DNA from: Deltaproteobacteria bacterium
GTDB lineage: Bacteria; Desulfobacterota; Binatia; Binatales; Binataceae
NCBI GenBank assembly: GCA_021794015.1
Contig: JAJYRQ010000014.1
Location: 19,207-83,206 of the forward strand
Direction of reading: 5' to 3'
DNA: 64,000 nucleotides
Numbering within the stretch: position 1 is the stretch's first letter; every line of letters starts with the position of its first letter. Below, piece after piece: positions 42,820 to 51,505 of the stretch. The position numbers were made by a program, and so were the translations under genes. The notes beneath the pieces are model-generated. The model did no database searches, was not told the origin of the DNA, and was given only the letters and a program-made list of their open reading frames with translations.

Positions 42820-43986
42820 ATGCAAAGCCAAGAAAGCGCCCAAGAACAACGCCCCGAGCCGGAAACGTTCCTCGACCTCGAGCAAACGCCCGCCAAAGGG
42901 CGGCTCAAAATCTACCTGGGCGCCGCCGCCGGCGTAGGTAAGAGCTACCAGATGCTCAAGGAGGCCCACGAACTCAAGGCGCGCGGCATCGACGTCGTCC
43001 TCGGTTTCATCGAGCCCCACGGCCGGGCCGAAACCGCCGCCCTGATCGAGGGGCTCGAGGCCGTCCCCCGCCGCCAGATCGCCTACCGCGGCGTCACGCT
43101 CGAGGAGATGGACCTGGATGCCATCCTGGCGCGCGCTCCCACGGTGGCGATCGTCGACGAGCTGGCGCACACCAATGTCCCCGGCACGCGCCATGAAAAA
43201 CGCTACCAGGACATCGAGTCCCTGCTCGCGGCCGGGATCAACGTCATCACCGCGGTCAACGTCCAGCACATCGAGAGTCTAAACCCCGTGATGCGCCGGA
43301 TTACCGGCGTTGTGGTGCGCGAGACCGTGCCCGATTCGTTCATCATGCGCGCCAACCAACTGGTCACAATCGACCTCGACGTCGAAACCCTGCGCCAGCG
43401 GCTGCGCGAGGGCAAAATTTACCCCGCCGAACAGATCGACCAGGCGCTCAAAAATTTCTTCAAGCCGTCCAATTTGGTGGCCCTGCGCGAGCTGGCCCTG
43501 CGCGAAGTGGCCCGCACGCTGGAGCGCCAGCGCGAGGTGCGCCAGGCCGACACCGGCAAACCCTCGCGCATTACCGAACGTCTCATGGTCGGGCTCTCCT
43601 CCAACCCAATCGACAGCGACCTTTTGCTGCGCAAGGCCTGCCGCATCGCCGGCCAGCTCAACGCCTCCTGGTACGCGGTCCACGTCGAGACGCCCAGGGA
43701 ATCGGTCAGCCGGATAAGCACGCGCGACTTCGTCGCCCTGCTGGACAACATCAACCTTGCCTCCGACTTGGGCGCCGAGACGGTATGGCTCAAGTCGGAC
43801 GACGTGGTCAAGGCGCTGCTCGATTTCGCCCGGGAAAGGGGCGTTACCAAGCTGGTCGTCGGGGAAAGCCGCCAGCCTTTGTGGCGGCGGCTTATCAAGC
43901 GTTCCGTGCCGATGCGGCTGCTCGCCCAGGCCGAAGGCCTGGACATGGAGATCGTCAGCCACGACAGCCTGGAAGGCACGGCTTGA
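42820..43986 (+). CDS. Stand-alone KdpD N-terminal domain plus Usp domain
   Basis: 388 residues. It contains the KdpD input domain (GRLKIYLGAAAGVGKSYQML with Walker A; IVDELAHTNVPGTRHEKRYQ with Walker B) and a universal stress (Usp) domain in the C-terminal third (ERLMVGLSSNPIDSDLLLRK ... VTKLVVGESRQPLWRRLIK). The membrane, HisKA and ATPase parts of full KdpD are missing, and no kdpE or kdpFABC is nearby. Short KdpD forms of this kind bind nucleotides and may sense c-di-AMP or potassium. The GTG at 42817 is an alternative start; no clear ribosome site. Confidence 0.88.
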   Translation: MQSQESAQEQRPEPETFLDLEQTPAKGRLKIYLGAAAGVGKSYQMLKEAHELKARGIDVVLGFIEPHGRAETAALIEGLEAVPRRQIAYRGVTLEEMDLDAILARAPTVAIVDELAHTNVPGTRHEKRYQDIESLLAAGINVITAVNVQHIESLNPVMRRITGVVVRETVPDSFIMRANQLVTIDLDVETLRQRLREGKIYPAEQIDQALKNFFKPSNLVALRELALREVARTLERQREVRQADTGKPSRITERLMVGLSSNPIDSDLLLRKACRIAGQLNASWYAVHVETPRESVSRISTRDFVALLDNINLASDLGAETVWLKSDDVVKALLDFARERGVTKLVVGESRQPLWRRLIKRSVPMRLLAQAEGLDMEIVSHDSLEGTA

Positions 43987-44082
43987 CCCGGCTTGCGCTT
44001 GCGCGCGGTCCCGCTTGCTCGAGGCCTTTACGTTGCAGCCACTCTTCGGTTCGGCCGAGAATTGAAACAAACCAACCAACCG

Positions 44083-44889
44083 ATGCCCGACAGCACGCCA
44101 GTAATCGCCGTAAGCGGCCTTAAGGTCGAGCGCGAGATCGTCATTCTGGACGGCGTCTCATGGCGGGTCGAACGCGGCCAGCATTGGGCCATCCTGGGCG
44201 CCAACGGCGCGGGCAAGACCGCGCTGTTGAGCACGCTTACCGGCTACCTGGCGCCCACCGCCGGCACGGTCACGGTCCTGGGAGAAACCTACGGCCGCGC
44301 CGACTGGCGCGCCCTGCGCACCCGGGTGGGGCTGGTCAGCTCGAGCATCAGGCAGATGGTGCCAGGCCATGAAACGGCGCTCGCCACGGTGGCCAGCGGA
44401 CGGCGCGCGATGCTCGGCCTGTGGGGCCGGCTTAAGGCCGAGGAGCGGCGCCAGGCGCTGGAAATCCTCAGCCAGGTCGAGGCCGCGCACCTCATCGAGC
44501 GGCCATGGCGTTTCATCTCGCAGGGAGAGCAGCAGCGCCTGCTGATTGGCCGGGCGCTAATGGCGCGCCCGGCGCTGCTCACTCTCGACGAGCCGTGTGC
44601 CGGGCTGGACCCGGTTGCGCGCGAGCACTTTCTGGATTTTCTCGAGCGCCTGGCCGGCGCCGAGAGCGGCCCGACCCTGGTGCTGGTAACCCATCACGTC
44701 GAGGAGATCGTGCCGAGCTTTTCGCACGTCCTGATGCTGCGCGGCGGGCAGGTGCTGGCGGCCGGCCTCAAGCAGCAGCTTTTGACCTCGAAGCGGCTCT
44801 CCCAACTGTTCGGCGCCGCGGTGCAGCTCCATCGCAACGACGGCCGCTTCACCCTGCGCGTGGCGCCCGCGCCCGGCGTGGTGCTGTAG
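44083..44889 (+). CDS. ABC transporter ATP-binding protein (YlmA/ModF-like)
   Basis: 268 residues from the ATG at 44083. Walker A GANGAGKTAL, a signature close to consensus (ISQGEQQRL), Walker B LLTLDEPCAGLD and the H-loop VTHHVEE. The pattern ILGANGAGKTALLSTLTGYL with LGETYGRADWRALRTRVGLV resembles single-domain cytoplasmic ABC ATPases related to ModF/PhrA. No permease gene adjoins it. It is 97 bp after the KdpD-like gene on the same strand. Confidence 0.87.
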   Translation: MPDSTPVIAVSGLKVEREIVILDGVSWRVERGQHWAILGANGAGKTALLSTLTGYLAPTAGTVTVLGETYGRADWRALRTRVGLVSSSIRQMVPGHETALATVASGRRAMLGLWGRLKAEERRQALEILSQVEAAHLIERPWRFISQGEQQRLLIGRALMARPALLTLDEPCAGLDPVAREHFLDFLERLAGAESGPTLVLVTHHVEEIVPSFSHVLMLRGGQVLAAGLKQQLLTSKRLSQLFGAAVQLHRNDGRFTLRVAPAPGVVL

Positions 44890-45231
44890 CAAGCTGAAGC
44901 GGCCCGCTGCGAGGCTTACCGCAGCGCGACGGAGCGCGCAGGTCAAGCAGCTTCATAAACGACCGCACGGCCCGGATGTCATTCTGAGCGAAGTCTGCGG
45001 AGCGAAGAATCTGCGCGCAGCGGCGCAGGCAGGCCAACGGGAGCGCGATGCAGGGATGCCCGGTGCGCTTTTCCTGCCCCCCGCCCGCTTGCGGGAGAGA
45101 GCCTGCCCTGAGCCTGTCGAAGGGGCAAGCGGTGCGGCGGTTGCGCTTCTCTGGCGCAACCGCCGCACCGCGCGGGAATGACAGGTGAGCCCGCAACCGA
45201 ACAGAACCTGTACAACCGGATTGTGCGGTAA
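44890..45231. repeat. 342-bp convergent intergenic region with mosaic repeats
   Basis: Holds pieces of dispersed repeats: CCAACGGGAGCGC (also near 59222 and 60355), a CCTGAGCCTGTCGAAGGGG stretch, the reverse of TGTCATTCCCGCGCG near 45171-45185, and the large hairpin listed separately. It separates convergent genes. No gene is seen. Confidence 0.5.
45131..45169. repeat. Perfect 16-bp stem hairpin
   Basis: GGTGCGGCGGTTGCGC (45131-45146) and its exact reverse complement (45154-45169) enclose a 7-nt loop TTCTCTG. There is no T-run on either side. In a convergent gap it could still act as a bidirectional transcript 3' end; it may be a repeat. Confidence 0.6.
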
Positions 45232-46755
45232 TCAGTAAGCCGCCGATCCCGCAGCGGTGCAGCGCTGGGCGAGCAGGTGCTTTTGCACCTTGCCCATGGC
45301 GTTTCGCGGCAGTTCGTCAACGAAGACGATCCGCTTGGGCAGCTTGTAGTTGGCCAGCTCGCCCTTGAGGCGTGCCAGGATTTTCTCGGCGCAAAGCGTG
45401 CGAGCATCCGCGCCACGCACCACCGCCGCCGTCACCGCCTCGCCGAAGTCCGGGTCGGGCAGGCCGAAGACCGCCGATTCGGCCACGCCTTCGATCCGGT
45501 CGATCGCCAGCTCGACCTCCTTGGGATAAACGTTAAGGCCGCCGGTGATGATCAGCTCGCGGGCGCGGCCGGCCAGCCAGAGGTAGCCGCGCTCGTCCAG
45601 GCGGCCGAGATCGCCGGTGCGGACAAAACCGTCGGCCGTAAACGCCTCGGCATCCGCCTCAGGCCTCTTCCAGTAGCCGCGAAAAACATTTTCGCCGCTT
45701 GCCTGGACCTGGCCGACAAGCCCGGGCGCGACCGGGCGGTCCGCTTCGTCCGCGACCCGCACGCGCACGCCCGGCAACGCAACGCCCACCGAGCCCGGCA
45801 TGCGCGGTCCGGCAAGTGGATTGGAGGTAAGCATCCCGGTCTCGGTCATTCCGTAACGCTCCAGGATTTCATGGCCGGTGCGCCCAGCGAAGCGGCGGAA
45901 GGCTTCCTCTGAAAGCGGCGCCGAACCCGAGATGAAAAGCCGCATCCCGGCGCTCGCCTCGCGGCTTAGCTCCGCGCTCGCCAGCAGACGCGCATAGTAG
46001 GTCGGCACTCCCATGAAAACCGTCGCCCGCACCAACGCCCTCACCACGGCCGCCGCCTCAAAGCGCGGCAGAAAGAGCATCCGCGCCCCCGACAGCAAGG
46101 CGCAGTGGCAGGCGACGAAAAGCCCGTGAACGTGGAAGATCGGCAGGGCATGCAACAGCACGTCGCTTTCGCTAAAGCCCCACAGGCGGCTTAGCACAAG
46201 CGCGTTACTGGCCAGATTGGCATGACTGAGCACCGCGCCCTTGGGTCTGCCCGTGGTGCCGGAGGTGTAGAGAATCGCCGCCGGCTCGTCCCCGCCTGGT
46301 GCGGTGGGCGAAAACTCGTCTCCCAGTGCGCGGCTTCGCTCAACCAGGCTTCCGCCGCCCCGCGCATCGAGCGTCTCAACCGAAATCTTCGGCGCCAGCT
46401 CGCGCATCATCGCGTAAGCCTCCGGCCGGCAGACCACCGCCGCCGGCGCGGCATCGGCAATGAAGTAGCCGACCTCTCCCGCCTGGTAAGCCGGGTTCAC
46501 CGGCAGGTAGACAAAGCCGGCGCGCAGACAGGCCAGGTAGAGCATCACGGCCTCCACCGACTTGTCGACCATCACGAGCACCCGCTCGCCGGGGCTGACG
46601 CCCAGCGCCGCAAGGTGCGCGGCGAAGCGTCCGCTCCAGGTTTCCAGCGCGTCGTAGGAATAGGTCCGGCCGCTTGCCGTCTCGAGCGCGGTGCGCGAGC
46701 GGTCGCCGGGAAAACGCTCGGCCAGCAACTCGAACAGATTACCGTAGGTCGCCAA
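45232..46755 (-). CDS. AMP-dependent acyl-CoA synthetase (malonyl-CoA ligase-like)
   Basis: About 507 residues. The TTG at 46755 follows GGAG and begins (M)ATYGNLFELLAERF; no ATG fits, and the frame is open to 47157. It has the AMP-binding motif ILYTSGTTGRPKGAVLSH, then ERYGMTETGMLTSNP, GFVRTGDLG and the C-terminal catalytic lysine region PRNAMGKVQKHLL. The overall form resembles MatB-type malonyl-CoA/methylmalonyl-CoA ligases, though benzoate- or fatty-acid-CoA ligation is possible. It is divergent from a DUF1330 gene. Confidence 0.88.
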   Translation of the reverse strand: MATYGNLFELLAERFPGDRSRTALETASGRTYSYDALETWSGRFAAHLAALGVSPGERVLVMVDKSVEAVMLYLACLRAGFVYLPVNPAYQAGEVGYFIADAAPAAVVCRPEAYAMMRELAPKISVETLDARGGGSLVERSRALGDEFSPTAPGGDEPAAILYTSGTTGRPKGAVLSHANLASNALVLSRLWGFSESDVLLHALPIFHVHGLFVACHCALLSGARMLFLPRFEAAAVVRALVRATVFMGVPTYYARLLASAELSREASAGMRLFISGSAPLSEEAFRRFAGRTGHEILERYGMTETGMLTSNPLAGPRMPGSVGVALPGVRVRVADEADRPVAPGLVGQVQASGENVFRGYWKRPEADAEAFTADGFVRTGDLGRLDERGYLWLAGRARELIITGGLNVYPKEVELAIDRIEGVAESAVFGLPDPDFGEAVTAAVVRGADARTLCAEKILARLKGELANYKLPKRIVFVDELPRNAMGKVQKHLLAQRCTAAGSAAY

Positions 46756-47001
46756 CGCAACTCCGCCTTTTTGCTCTTCGCGCCTGCCCGCGGACCGTTG
46801 ATCGTAGCAGAGTTCCCGGCACGCATCCGCATCAGCCTGCCTGCCGTGGTATCTCCCGGGCCGCCCCGCTATGCTCAACTGGACGGCCGGGAAGCATCGG
46901 CAGGCCGAGGCAAGCCGTCGCTCCCGGCACGGAGGGCTTGCCCGTGCCAGGCTTGGCCCACACAGGCTGAAGGCCTGCCGCCATCCGGGGAGCAAGCTCT
47001 T

Positions 47002-47289
47002 ATGGCAACCTACGTTATTGTCAACCTTCAAGTTCACGACCCGGCTACCTACGAGCGTTACCGCGCGGCGGCGCCGGCTCTGATCAAACGGCACGGCGGC
47101 GAGTACCTGGTGCGCGGCGGCGACTGCGAGCTGCTCGAAGGCACCTGGCATCCGCAAAGGCTGGTGGTCCTGCGCTTTCCCGGCCGGCAGGCGGCGCTCG
47201 CTTTTTTCAACGATCCCGACTACCAGCCGCTAAAGGAGATGCGCCAGCGCTCCACCAGCACCGATGCGGTTATGGTAGAGGGCGTCTAA
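47002..47289 (+). CDS. DUF1330 protein
   Basis: 95 residues from the ATG at 47002. It has the dimeric alpha-beta barrel family pattern: YVIVNLQVHDPATYERYRAA, GGEYLVRGGDCELLEG, RLVVLRFPGRQAALAFFNDP and YQPLKEMRQRSTSTDAVMVE. The function of DUF1330 proteins is unknown; small dimeric ferredoxin-like fold. The 246-bp gap to the divergent ligase contains further GGCAGGCC/GGCCTGCC arms. Confidence 0.92.
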   Translation: MATYVIVNLQVHDPATYERYRAAAPALIKRHGGEYLVRGGDCELLEGTWHPQRLVVLRFPGRQAALAFFNDPDYQPLKEMRQRSTSTDAVMVEGV

Positions 47290-47372
47290 CCGGCGCGCGC
47301 GCCACCGCCCGGCGTTGCTCAAAATCGAAGGCATGTGCCCGGGCGGCTTGGGGCACAGGGGTAGAAGCCGAT

Positions 47373-48521
47373 ATGGCAGGCAGCCTACCGACAGCCGTTG
47401 AGTTGACCCGCCGGCTCATCCGGTTCAATACGATAAACCCTCCCGGCGCGGAAGAGGCCGCCGCCCACCACCTGGGGGAGCTGCTCGCAGCCGGCGGCTT
47501 TGCCGTCAGCTACCATGAATTTGCCCCGCAGCGGACAAGCCTGATAGCGCGGCGAGCCGGGAGCGACGAAGCCGGCGCGCCGCTTTGCTTTACCGGGCAC
47601 CTGGACACGGTGCCGCTGGGAGCCGCGCCCTGGAGCGTTGACCCGTTCGCCGGCGAAATTGCCGACGGCAAGCTTTTCGGCCGCGGCGCCAGCGACACCA
47701 AAAGCGGCGTGGCAGCCTTCGTTGCGGCGGCACTGCAGGCGGGCAAAGAGGCGGCGCGCGGCCCCGGCCTGGTTCTGGCGATCACCGCCGGCGAGGAGAC
47801 CGGATGCCAGGGGGCCTTTCACCTGGCCCAAAGCGCAGCCGGCCTGCTCGGCCCGGCCGGGCTTTTGGTGGTCGCCGAGCCGACCTCCAATTACCCCTTG
47901 CTCGGCCACAAGGGCGCGCTCTGGCTGCACGCGCTAAGCCGCGGTGTCACGGCGCACGGCTCGATGCCCGAGCGGGGGGTCAACGCCGTCTACAAGATGG
48001 CGCGCATCCTGGCCAAGCTGGAAAGCTGGCGCTTCCCCGAAACGCCGCATCCCGTGATGGGCCGCTCCACCCTGAACGTCGGCACCGTAGCGGGCGGCAT
48101 GAACATCAACTCGGTGCCCGACCGCGCGGAGATCACGATCGATATCCGCACCATCGCCGGCAGCGATCACGCCCGCCTGCGCGCGCTGCTCACCGCGCAG
48201 TTAGCGCCCGAGCTGGACGAGCTTGAAACCGTGCTCGACCTGGGCAGCGTATGGACCGACCCCGGCCGGGGCGCAAGCAGCGAGATTTTCGCCGCCCTCG
48301 AGCCGCTGCTGAAGGAGCGGCTCGAGCCGCGGGCGGCGCCCTACTTCACCGACGCCGCGGCGCTGCATCTGGCCCTGGGCGGCGTGCCGACCGTGATTCT
48401 CGGGCCCGGCGAGCCCGATCTGGCGCATCAAACCGGCGAATTCTGCCGGGTTGCAAAAATCGAGCAGGCGGTCGAACTTTACCGCGCGCTAATCCGCCGC
48501 GCCGGCGCGCTCCAAGGCTAG
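47373..48521 (+). CDS. M20 family metallopeptidase (ArgE/DapE-like)
   Basis: 382 residues. Zinc-binding blocks: CFTGHLDTVPLG, FGRGASDTKSGVAAFV and ITAGEETGCQGAF, with the catalytic Glu pair; the dimerisation domain lies between about residues 180 and 290 (HGSMPERGVNAVYKMARIL). The late metal-binding His is in LAHQTGEFC. Members hydrolyse N-acyl amino acids (acetylornithine, succinyl-diaminopimelate) or dipeptides; which one is not evident. A possible AGGGG site lies upstream of the ATG. Confidence 0.92.
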   Translation: MAGSLPTAVELTRRLIRFNTINPPGAEEAAAHHLGELLAAGGFAVSYHEFAPQRTSLIARRAGSDEAGAPLCFTGHLDTVPLGAAPWSVDPFAGEIADGKLFGRGASDTKSGVAAFVAAALQAGKEAARGPGLVLAITAGEETGCQGAFHLAQSAAGLLGPAGLLVVAEPTSNYPLLGHKGALWLHALSRGVTAHGSMPERGVNAVYKMARILAKLESWRFPETPHPVMGRSTLNVGTVAGGMNINSVPDRAEITIDIRTIAGSDHARLRALLTAQLAPELDELETVLDLGSVWTDPGRGASSEIFAALEPLLKERLEPRAAPYFTDAAALHLALGGVPTVILGPGEPDLAHQTGEFCRVAKIEQAVELYRALIRRAGALQG

Positions 48522-48547
48522 CGCCCGCGGCTACCGCCGCGGGCCTG

Positions 48548-48954
48548 ATGCGCTGCTTCTTCGACACCAACGTTTTGGTCTACCTGTTCGACGCTGCCGC
48601 GCGGCTAAAGAAAGCCCGCGCCCAAAGGCTGGTTAAAGAAACGGCGGCCAAGGGGTTGGCGCTTCTGAGCAGCCAGGTTCTTCAGGAATTCTTCGTTGTG
48701 GTCGGCTGCAAACTCTCGCTGCCGCTGCCCCCTGAGCAGGCGTGCGCAATCTGGCCAGGTTTCCGATCGTTGCGGTGAACGCCGAGATGGTCCTGAAGGC
48801 GATCGAAGCGATGCGACGCTACCGGCTTTCTTTTTGGCACAGCCTCATCGTGCAGGCGGCTTTGCGCGGGGGCGCCGCGATTCTTTACACGGAAGACCTC
48901 CAGCACGGGCGGGTCATCGAGACGCTTGCGGTCCAGAATCCTTTCGCGGCTTGA
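48548..48954 (+). pseudogene. Frameshifted PIN-domain (VapC-like) gene
   Basis: The first frame starts MRCFFDTNVLVYLFDAAARL (48548) with the PIN FDTN motif and SSQVLQEFFVVV, then runs out of frame to a stop at 48778. The second half continues in another frame from about 48742 (VRNLARFPIVAVNAEMVLKA, then HSLIVQAAL and LYTEDLQHGRVI). Joining needs one base near GAGCAGGCGTGCGC, so a 1-nt deletion or a sequence error is likely. In the second half the usual W-D-A-L aspartate is WHSL, so a catalytic acid is also lost. No antitoxin gene precedes it. Confidence 0.75.
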
Positions 48955-48990
48955 CCGAGGTTTCGCCACCCTGCCCCGCTAAGACAGCGG

Positions 48991-49013
48991 GACAGATAGA
49001 CAGACAGCAATAC
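48991..49013. repeat. Short GACAGA tandem tract
   Basis: GACAGATAGACAGACAGCA is a degenerate GACA-type tandem run in the 76-bp convergent gap, next to a small CCCGCT/AGCGGG hairpin (near 48976-48992). A similar CAGACAGCCATA tandem is at 63570-63614. Confidence 0.4.
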
Positions 49014-49030
49014 GATCCGGCCCAGCCGGC

Positions 49031-50500
49031 TTAGAGGTAGCGGGCGCCGGCCTGCTCGGCAAACCGGCCGGGCTCTCCGTGCCAGGCGATCCGGCCGTTT
49101 TCCAGCAGGTAGAGGCGCTGCGAGTGGCGCAGCGCGAAGGTCAGGTTCTGTTCGCCGAGCAGGATGGTCAGGCCCGACTCGCGGCGCAGCGCCGCCATCG
49201 CCTCGGACAGCATTTCGAGCACCACCGGCGCCAGCCCGAGCGTCGGCTCGTCCAGGATGAGCAGCTTGGGGTGCGGCATCAGGGCGCGCGCAATCGCCAG
49301 CATCTGCTGCTCGCCGCCCGAAAGCGTGCGGGCGGCCTGGCGCTCGCGCCGGGCCAGGATGGGGAACAGGCGCAAAAGCCAGCGCTCGCGCTCGGCGGCC
49401 TTCGATGCCGGCGTATGGTAGGCGGCCAGGTCGAGGTTCTCGCGCACGCTCATGTCGCCGAAAAGCTCGCGGGTCTCGGGGCAGTGGATGATCCCCGCCC
49501 GGGCGATCGCACTCGGCTTGGCGTCGTTGAGCGGCGCGCCTTGCCAGCGAATCTCCCCGCCGTACGGCAAAAAGCCGCTAAGCGCGTTGAACAGGGTTGT
49601 TTTCCCGGCGCCGTTCAGCCCCACCACCGAGACAAACTCGCCTTCGTGCACCTCGAGGTCTACATTGTCCAGCGCCCGGCCCTTGCCGTAATAGACGCTA
49701 AGCCCTTTGACCTCGAGCAGCGGCGCCCGGCCGCGTGCTGGCGCCGGCACCGTTGGCTGAGCGCTCTCAGCCAGCACGCCCGTCCCCAGGAAAACCTCGC
49801 GTACCTGCGGATCGGCGATCACCTCGTCGGGGCTTCCTTCGGCAATCTTGCGCCCGACATGGATTGCAACCATCCGGTCGACCAGCGCCCTTACGCCCTT
49901 GACGTTGTGGTCGACCAGGATGACCGCGCGCCCCTCCCCGCGCAGCGCGCGGATCACGCCCGACAGCTCGCGCGCCTCGGCCGCGGTCAGGCCGGCGAAC
50001 GGCTCATCCAAAAGCAGCAGCCGGGGATCGCCGGCAATCGCCTTGGCCAACTCCATGCGACGCACGTGGGCAAACGGCAGCGAGTCGGGCCGCTGCGCGA
50101 GCACCGCGCCCAGGCCGACCCGCTCGCCGAGCCGGCGCGCGCGCCGCTCAAGCTCGGCGCTCAGGCGCATCGTGCAGAGCGAGTCGGGCAAAAGCGCCAG
50201 CGCGATGTTTTCCAACACCGACTGGCGGCGCAGCGGATGCGAGTGCTGGAAGAGCAGGCCAATCCCGCGCCGCGCTATCCGGTGGGTCGGCCAGCCACAG
50301 ATTTCCTCCTCCTCGAACCGGATCGAGCCCATATCGGGGCGCGCCACGCCCATGATGAGGCTAAGGGTAGTCGATTTGCCCGAGCCGTTGGGACCGATGA
50401 GGCCGACAATTTCCCCGGGCTCAACCCGCAGCTCCATCCGGTCGACGGCCAAAAGCCCGCCGAAGCGCTTGCTCAAGTTGGAAACCGCGAGCAGGCTCAA
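49031..50500 (-). CDS. Fused LivG-LivF ABC ATPase
   Basis: 489 residues, two ABC domains in one chain. The first half (LivG type) has Walker A GPNGSGKSTT and Walker B LLLLDEPFAGLT, but its signature position reads LPFAHVRRMELAKAI instead of LSxGQ. A linker (SAQPTVPAPARGRAP) leads to the LivF-type half with GLNGAGKTTL, an intact TLSGGEQQML and ILDEPTLGLAP. Normally these are two genes. It is the last gene of a minus-strand Liv operon; its start overlaps the livM stop by 4 bp. Confidence 0.93.
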   Translation of the reverse strand: MSLLAVSNLSKRFGGLLAVDRMELRVEPGEIVGLIGPNGSGKSTTLSLIMGVARPDMGSIRFEEEEICGWPTHRIARRGIGLLFQHSHPLRRQSVLENIALALLPDSLCTMRLSAELERRARRLGERVGLGAVLAQRPDSLPFAHVRRMELAKAIAGDPRLLLLDEPFAGLTAAEARELSGVIRALRGEGRAVILVDHNVKGVRALVDRMVAIHVGRKIAEGSPDEVIADPQVREVFLGTGVLAESAQPTVPAPARGRAPLLEVKGLSVYYGKGRALDNVDLEVHEGEFVSVVGLNGAGKTTLFNALSGFLPYGGEIRWQGAPLNDAKPSAIARAGIIHCPETRELFGDMSVRENLDLAAYHTPASKAAERERWLLRLFPILARRERQAARTLSGGEQQMLAIARALMPHPKLLILDEPTLGLAPVVLEMLSEAMAALRRESGLTILLGEQNLTFALRHSQRLYLLENGRIAWHGEPGRFAEQAGARYL

Positions 50501-51495
50501 CCCTCGACCCTCCGGCTCCCGACGACAAATCCCAGCAGCCCGTCAGGCGCCCACAGCAGCACGCCCAGCGCCAGGGCGGCGACTACGAATTCGTTGAGGT
50601 CGCCCAGCGGCCGCAAATACTCGCCCATCACGATGAGGAAAAGCGCGCCCAAAACCGCGCCGATAATTGTCCGGCGACCGCCGAGAATCGCCGCGATGAT
50701 GATCTGAAGCGTGACCGCGATATCCACCACCGTGCCGACCGAAACCGTGCCCAGGTAGAAAATCGTCAGCCCGCCGGCCAGACCGGAGAACAAGGCGCTC
50801 AGGCAAAACGCCGCCAGCTTGTACTTGGTCACGTTGAAGCCCAGCACTGCGGCGTCCATCGCGTCCTGCCCGATCGCCTGCAGAATAAGCCCCAGCGGCG
50901 AGTTGACCAGCGCCAGCAAAACCGCCCCGCTAAGCAGCATGAAGCCCAGCGCGTAGTAGTAGTTGACGCGCGCGCTCAGCGAGAGCACCGACGGCACCGC
51001 CAGCCCGATCTCGCCGCCGGTGTAGCGCGCGGCGATCACGATGACCCGCTGCAGGAAGAGCACCGCAGCCAGGGTCACCAGGCCGAAGTAGGGGCCGCGC
51101 AGCCGAAGCGCCGGCAGCGCCAGCAGCAAACCGCCTACCACCGCCGCCGCCGCGCCGCCCGCCAGGCAGCCCCAAAGCGCCAGCCCCGTATAGTTGTTGA
51201 GCAGGGCCGCGCCGTAGGCGCCCAGCCCAACCAGGAAGGTCGGCCCAAAGTTGACCTCGCCCAGGTAGCCGAACAGCAAGTCCCACGCCATGGCAAAAAC
51301 GCCAAGGTAAAAGGCCAGCGTCAGGACTCCCAGCACGTAGGCCGATACTCCCAGCCACGGCAGCACTGCCAACGCCGCCGCCAGAGCGGCAAACGGCCAG
51401 ATGGCGCGGCCGAGAAACCCTCCCCTCCTGCCCGCTCCCTGCTCCACACTCCACCGCTGCAACGGCCGCAACGCCCGCGCACCTTGTATTTGCAC
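50497..51495 (-). CDS. Branched-chain amino acid type ABC permease, LivM family
   Basis: 332 residues. LivM blocks: AMAWDLLFGYLGEVNFGPTF, LRLRGPYFGLVTLA, AIGQDAMDAAVLGFNVTKYKLAAF (coupling loop) and ILGGRRTIIGAVLGALFL. The N-terminal about 25 residues (MQIQGARALRPLQRWSVEQG) are hydrophilic and may not all be translated. Second Liv system; it follows the livH gene by 10 bp. Confidence 0.92.
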   Translation of the reverse strand: MQIQGARALRPLQRWSVEQGAGRRGGFLGRAIWPFAALAAALAVLPWLGVSAYVLGVLTLAFYLGVFAMAWDLLFGYLGEVNFGPTFLVGLGAYGAALLNNYTGLALWGCLAGGAAAAVVGGLLLALPALRLRGPYFGLVTLAAVLFLQRVIVIAARYTGGEIGLAVPSVLSLSARVNYYYALGFMLLSGAVLLALVNSPLGLILQAIGQDAMDAAVLGFNVTKYKLAAFCLSALFSGLAGGLTIFYLGTVSVGTVVDIAVTLQIIIAAILGGRRTIIGAVLGALFLIVMGEYLRPLGDLNEFVVAALALGVLLWAPDGLLGFVVGSRRVEG

Positions 51496-51505
51496 TCCCC
51501 CTGCC

